The translations under genes and the position numbers were made by a program. From NCBI GenBank assembly GCA_946183335.1, contig CAMGZN010000049.1, forward strand, positions 1-7,260: DNA of 7,260 nt, given 5' to 3'. Source of the DNA: an uncultured Caryophanales bacterium. Lineage in GTDB: Bacteria > Bacillota_I > Bacilli_A > RFN20 > CAG-826. Positions within the stretch are counted from its first letter, which is position 1. Each line of letters opens with the position of its first letter. Positions 4,875 to 7,260 of this stretch are shown piece by piece. Under the pieces are notes generated by a model. The model did not search any database. It was not told the origin of the DNA and worked only from the letters and a program-made list of their open reading frames with translations.

Positions 4875-7260
4875 ATGTCTTTTATCCCGTTACGTGTTTT
4901 TAGTGGATATTCGTTTACGAAATCTGGTTTAAAAATAGACCAGTATTTAAACGCGTCTAAAAAGCTTGGATATCAAGCTGTTGGACTTTGCGATTATCGT
5001 AGTTTAAGTGGAGCTCCTTCTTTCTATAAAGAAGCAAAGAAGCTCGGATTAAAACCAATTGTTGGTGAAGAACTTGAAGTTGATAATCTCCATTTCTGTT
5101 TATACCCAATAAACGAAAAGGGATATAAGAACTTTTTAACGATTTGCAATCTCTCCCAAAGAGGCGAGTGCACCACTGTCACTTTAAAAGAATACCAAGA
5201 AGATATTGTCGTTGTTTTACCAAGTGATAACGATGCGTTAAAGAAAGTCTTCATAGAAGACCGAAATAAATTCTCCTTATTATTGGCCAGACTTTCTCGT
5301 GGTTTTGACCACTTCTATTTGGGTTTAGAAATATCAAACCAACCAGAATTTATCCAGGATTTCCGCAGTTTTGCCTTCTCTAGAGGTTACAAAGTTTGTG
5401 CCTTCCCACACATCAAATATGTCAAAAAAGAAGATGCAATCATTCTCAAAATGATGGAGTCTATCGATACCAAAGACGTACTAAGTGAGAAAAAAGCTAT
5501 TGGTGAAGAATTTCTACTTAGTCCAGAAGAAGCCACTTCCTTTTATAAGGAAGACGAAATCAAAAACACCGCAGAAATCGGTGATTTGTGTAATTTAGAA
5601 TTCGTCGCAATTCGTGGACAAATGATTCACTTTGAAAACGAATTTGGTTTAAGTTCTGACGATTATTTAAGTAAAATTACCCACGAATTGCTGGAGAAAA
5701 AAGGCAAAGCAAATCCAAAATATCTCGAACGTTTAGAGTTTGAATTAAAAACCATTCGTGAAATGGGTTATAGCGATTATTTTTTAATCGTTCATGACTA
5801 TGTTCAATTTGCTCGAGACATGGATATTGCCGTTGGTCCAGGTCGTGGATCCGCTGCTGGTTCATTAGTTGCGTATGTCTTAGGTATTACAGTTCCAGAC
5901 CCAATTGAGAATAATCTTCTGTTTGAACGTTTCTTAAATCCACATCGTCAAACTATGCCAGATATTGACGTCGACTTCTCGGATGTTGACCGTGAAAGAG
6001 TTGTTCAATATCTAAAAAATAAATACGGTAATGACCATGTTGCGAAGATTATCGCTATTCAAAAGATTGGCGCTAAACAGTCTCTGCGTGATGTTGGACG
6101 AATCTTCAATTATCCAAAACACGATATTGAACTCTTCACCAAACTTATTTCTGATGAAAAAGATGACAAGCTCTCTTTAAGAGAGATCTATAAGCAAAAC
6201 AAAAAATTTAGAGACTTAGTCAATGATGATAAATATTACTTAGAAATCGTTACTTTAGCCTCCAAAATCGAAGGATTCCCAAGACAAGCAAGCTTACACG
6301 CTGTTGGTGTTGTGCTTAACGCCGAACCACTTGATTCAATCATTCCATTAACTTGTGGACTTGATGTTGGCTATGTCGAACAATTCGAAAAAGACTATCT
6401 TGAAGAACAAGGCTTCTTAAAGATGGATATTTTGGCCATTCGAAACTTATCTCTTATCGACCACTGTTTAGCATTGCTAAGAGAACGCGGAATTAATATT
6501 AATCGTGATGAAATTCCATATGATGATCCAATCGCAATTAAACAAATCGCTTCTTTAAAAACGATGGGTATCTTCCAACTTGAATCTGTTGGAATGAGAA
6601 ACGCAATTAAGACTGTTGGGCCAACGAAATTTGAAGATATCACTGCGATATTAGCTCTTTATCGTCCAGGGCCAATGGATAACATTCCTTCCTTTGGAAG
6701 AAGAAAACACGGCAAAGAAAAAATCACCTACATTTCTAAGGCGCTTGAGGAAATCCTTTCTCCAACCTATGGAATCATGGTTTATCAGGAACAAGTCATG
6801 CAAATCGCCAACAAAATGGCGGGATTTAGCCTTGCTGAAGCTGATTTACTTAGACGGGCAATTTCCAAAAAAGATCCTGCAAAAATCGCCTCTTTTGAAG
6901 AAAAGTTTGTTTCTGGAGCGATTAAACTTGGATACAAAGAAAAGGAAGCGAGAGATGTTTATGAAATGATTCGCAAATTCGGCGATTATGGCTTTAACCG
7001 ATCGCACGCGATGGTTTACGCCATCTTCTCTTGTCGTATGGCTTACTTAAAAGCCAAATATCCACAAGAGTTTTATGCTTCGATTTTATCGAACGCATCA
7101 ACCGACGAATTCCATACAACACTAGCGGAAATGAAGGACATAGGACTCAAGGTTTCTTGTCCAGATATTAATAAATCAACAATGTCATTCGTTTTAACGA
7201 ATAATGAGATTATTTTCCCATTACAAGCCGTTAAGGGAATTATGACTGCTAGCGCCACTG
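4875..7260 (+). CDS. dnaE: DNA polymerase III alpha subunit, DnaE type; C-terminus beyond the window
   Basis: Family C replicative polymerase. In Bacillus, DnaE works beside PolC and extends RNA primers; that role is inferred here. The frame is open from ATG 4875 to the window end, about 795 codons. A reduced PHP domain (about 1-190) is followed by the polymerase core: GPGRGSAAGS (321-330), PDIDVDF (362-368, catalytic D363 and D365), KMDILAIRNL (third catalytic Asp, D518), GIFQLES (565-571), YRPGPM (596-601) and YGFNRSHA (705-712). No exonuclease insertion is present, so it is not PolC. The missing part should hold the rest of the tandem HhH and OB-fold region, an estimated 200-300 residues. 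The PHP metal ligands are lost: the usual HLxVHS is PLRVFS (5-10), TDH is CDY (39-41) and DVH is HIK (179-181). The N-terminus aligns with Bacillus DnaE (MSF..., from memory), supporting this start despite the absent Shine-Dalgarno sequence. No tryptophan occurs in the visible protein. Confidence 0.96.
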   Translation, partial: MSFIPLRVFSGYSFTKSGLKIDQYLNASKKLGYQAVGLCDYRSLSGAPSFYKEAKKLGLKPIVGEELEVDNLHFCLYPINEKGYKNFLTICNLSQRGECTTVTLKEYQEDIVVVLPSDNDALKKVFIEDRNKFSLLLARLSRGFDHFYLGLEISNQPEFIQDFRSFAFSRGYKVCAFPHIKYVKKEDAIILKMMESIDTKDVLSEKKAIGEEFLLSPEEATSFYKEDEIKNTAEIGDLCNLEFVAIRGQMIHFENEFGLSSDDYLSKITHELLEKKGKANPKYLERLEFELKTIREMGYSDYFLIVHDYVQFARDMDIAVGPGRGSAAGSLVAYVLGITVPDPIENNLLFERFLNPHRQTMPDIDVDFSDVDRERVVQYLKNKYGNDHVAKIIAIQKIGAKQSLRDVGRIFNYPKHDIELFTKLISDEKDDKLSLREIYKQNKKFRDLVNDDKYYLEIVTLASKIEGFPRQASLHAVGVVLNAEPLDSIIPLTCGLDVGYVEQFEKDYLEEQGFLKMDILAIRNLSLIDHCLALLRERGININRDEIPYDDPIAIKQIASLKTMGIFQLESVGMRNAIKTVGPTKFEDITAILALYRPGPMDNIPSFGRRKHGKEKITYISKALEEILSPTYGIMVYQEQVMQIANKMAGFSLAEADLLRRAISKKDPAKIASFEEKFVSGAIKLGYKEKEARDVYEMIRKFGDYGFNRSHAMVYAIFSCRMAYLKAKYPQEFYASILSNASTDEFHTTLAEMKDIGLKVSCPDINKSTMSFVLTNNEIIFPLQAVKGIMTASAT

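Noticed and set aside
5024..7258. Several open frames of 61-91 codons on both strands within dnaE
   Set aside because: dnaE is continuously open and conserved across all of them; these are shadows.
1..7260. A novel defence, mobile or biosynthetic system
   Set aside because: All four long genes are well-known housekeeping families with intact core motifs. I saw no transposase, repeat array, toxin-antitoxin pair or unexplained gap.

Overview
The window looks like ordinary chromosomal housekeeping DNA from an AT-rich, low-GC Gram-positive bacterium (Bacillota, class Bacilli in the broad sense; an Erysipelotrichales-, RF39- or Acholeplasma-like lineage is plausible but not shown). The reasons are AT-rich codon choice, AGGAGG-type ribosome binding sites on two genes, a Bacillus-like NrnA, and a second Pol III alpha subunit of the Bacillus DnaE type. 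Tryptophan is encoded by TGG and no in-frame TGA was seen, so the standard bacterial code applies rather than the Mycoplasma code. Genes fill almost everything: four long genes, no RNA genes, no mobile elements, no CRISPR and no stretch over 300 bases without a gene.

Layout. Positions 1-2371 (minus strand) hold nearly all of glgP, glycogen/maltodextrin phosphorylase, whose last few residues run off the left edge. Positions 2372-2532 are a divergent intergenic region with a promoter facing each way; the glgP leader also carries an 8-bp inverted repeat next to its ribosome binding site. ackA (acetate kinase) occupies 2533-3726 on the plus strand and ends in a compact terminator. nrnA (DHH/DHHA1 nanoRNase/pAp phosphatase) follows at 3811-4806, also with its own terminator. 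dnaE (DNA polymerase III alpha subunit, DnaE type) starts at 4875 and runs off the right edge with about 795 codons present.

How the genes fit together. GlgP releases glucose 1-phosphate from storage or dietary glucan to feed glycolysis, and AckA makes ATP at the acetate end of fermentation, so the divergent pair brackets carbon breakdown. NrnA and DnaE are both nucleic-acid housekeeping enzymes and lie near each other in Bacillus as well (recalled, not searched). Terminators and promoter-like boxes between ackA, nrnA and dnaE suggest single-gene units rather than one operon.

The most interesting signal is a contrast in translation signals. glgP and ackA have clear Shine-Dalgarno sequences, while nrnA and dnaE have none and carry a -10-like box only 6-9 bases before the ATG, as expected for leaderless mRNAs. 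The DnaE PHP domain has also lost its usual metal-binding residues. I found no convincing undescribed multi-gene system here.
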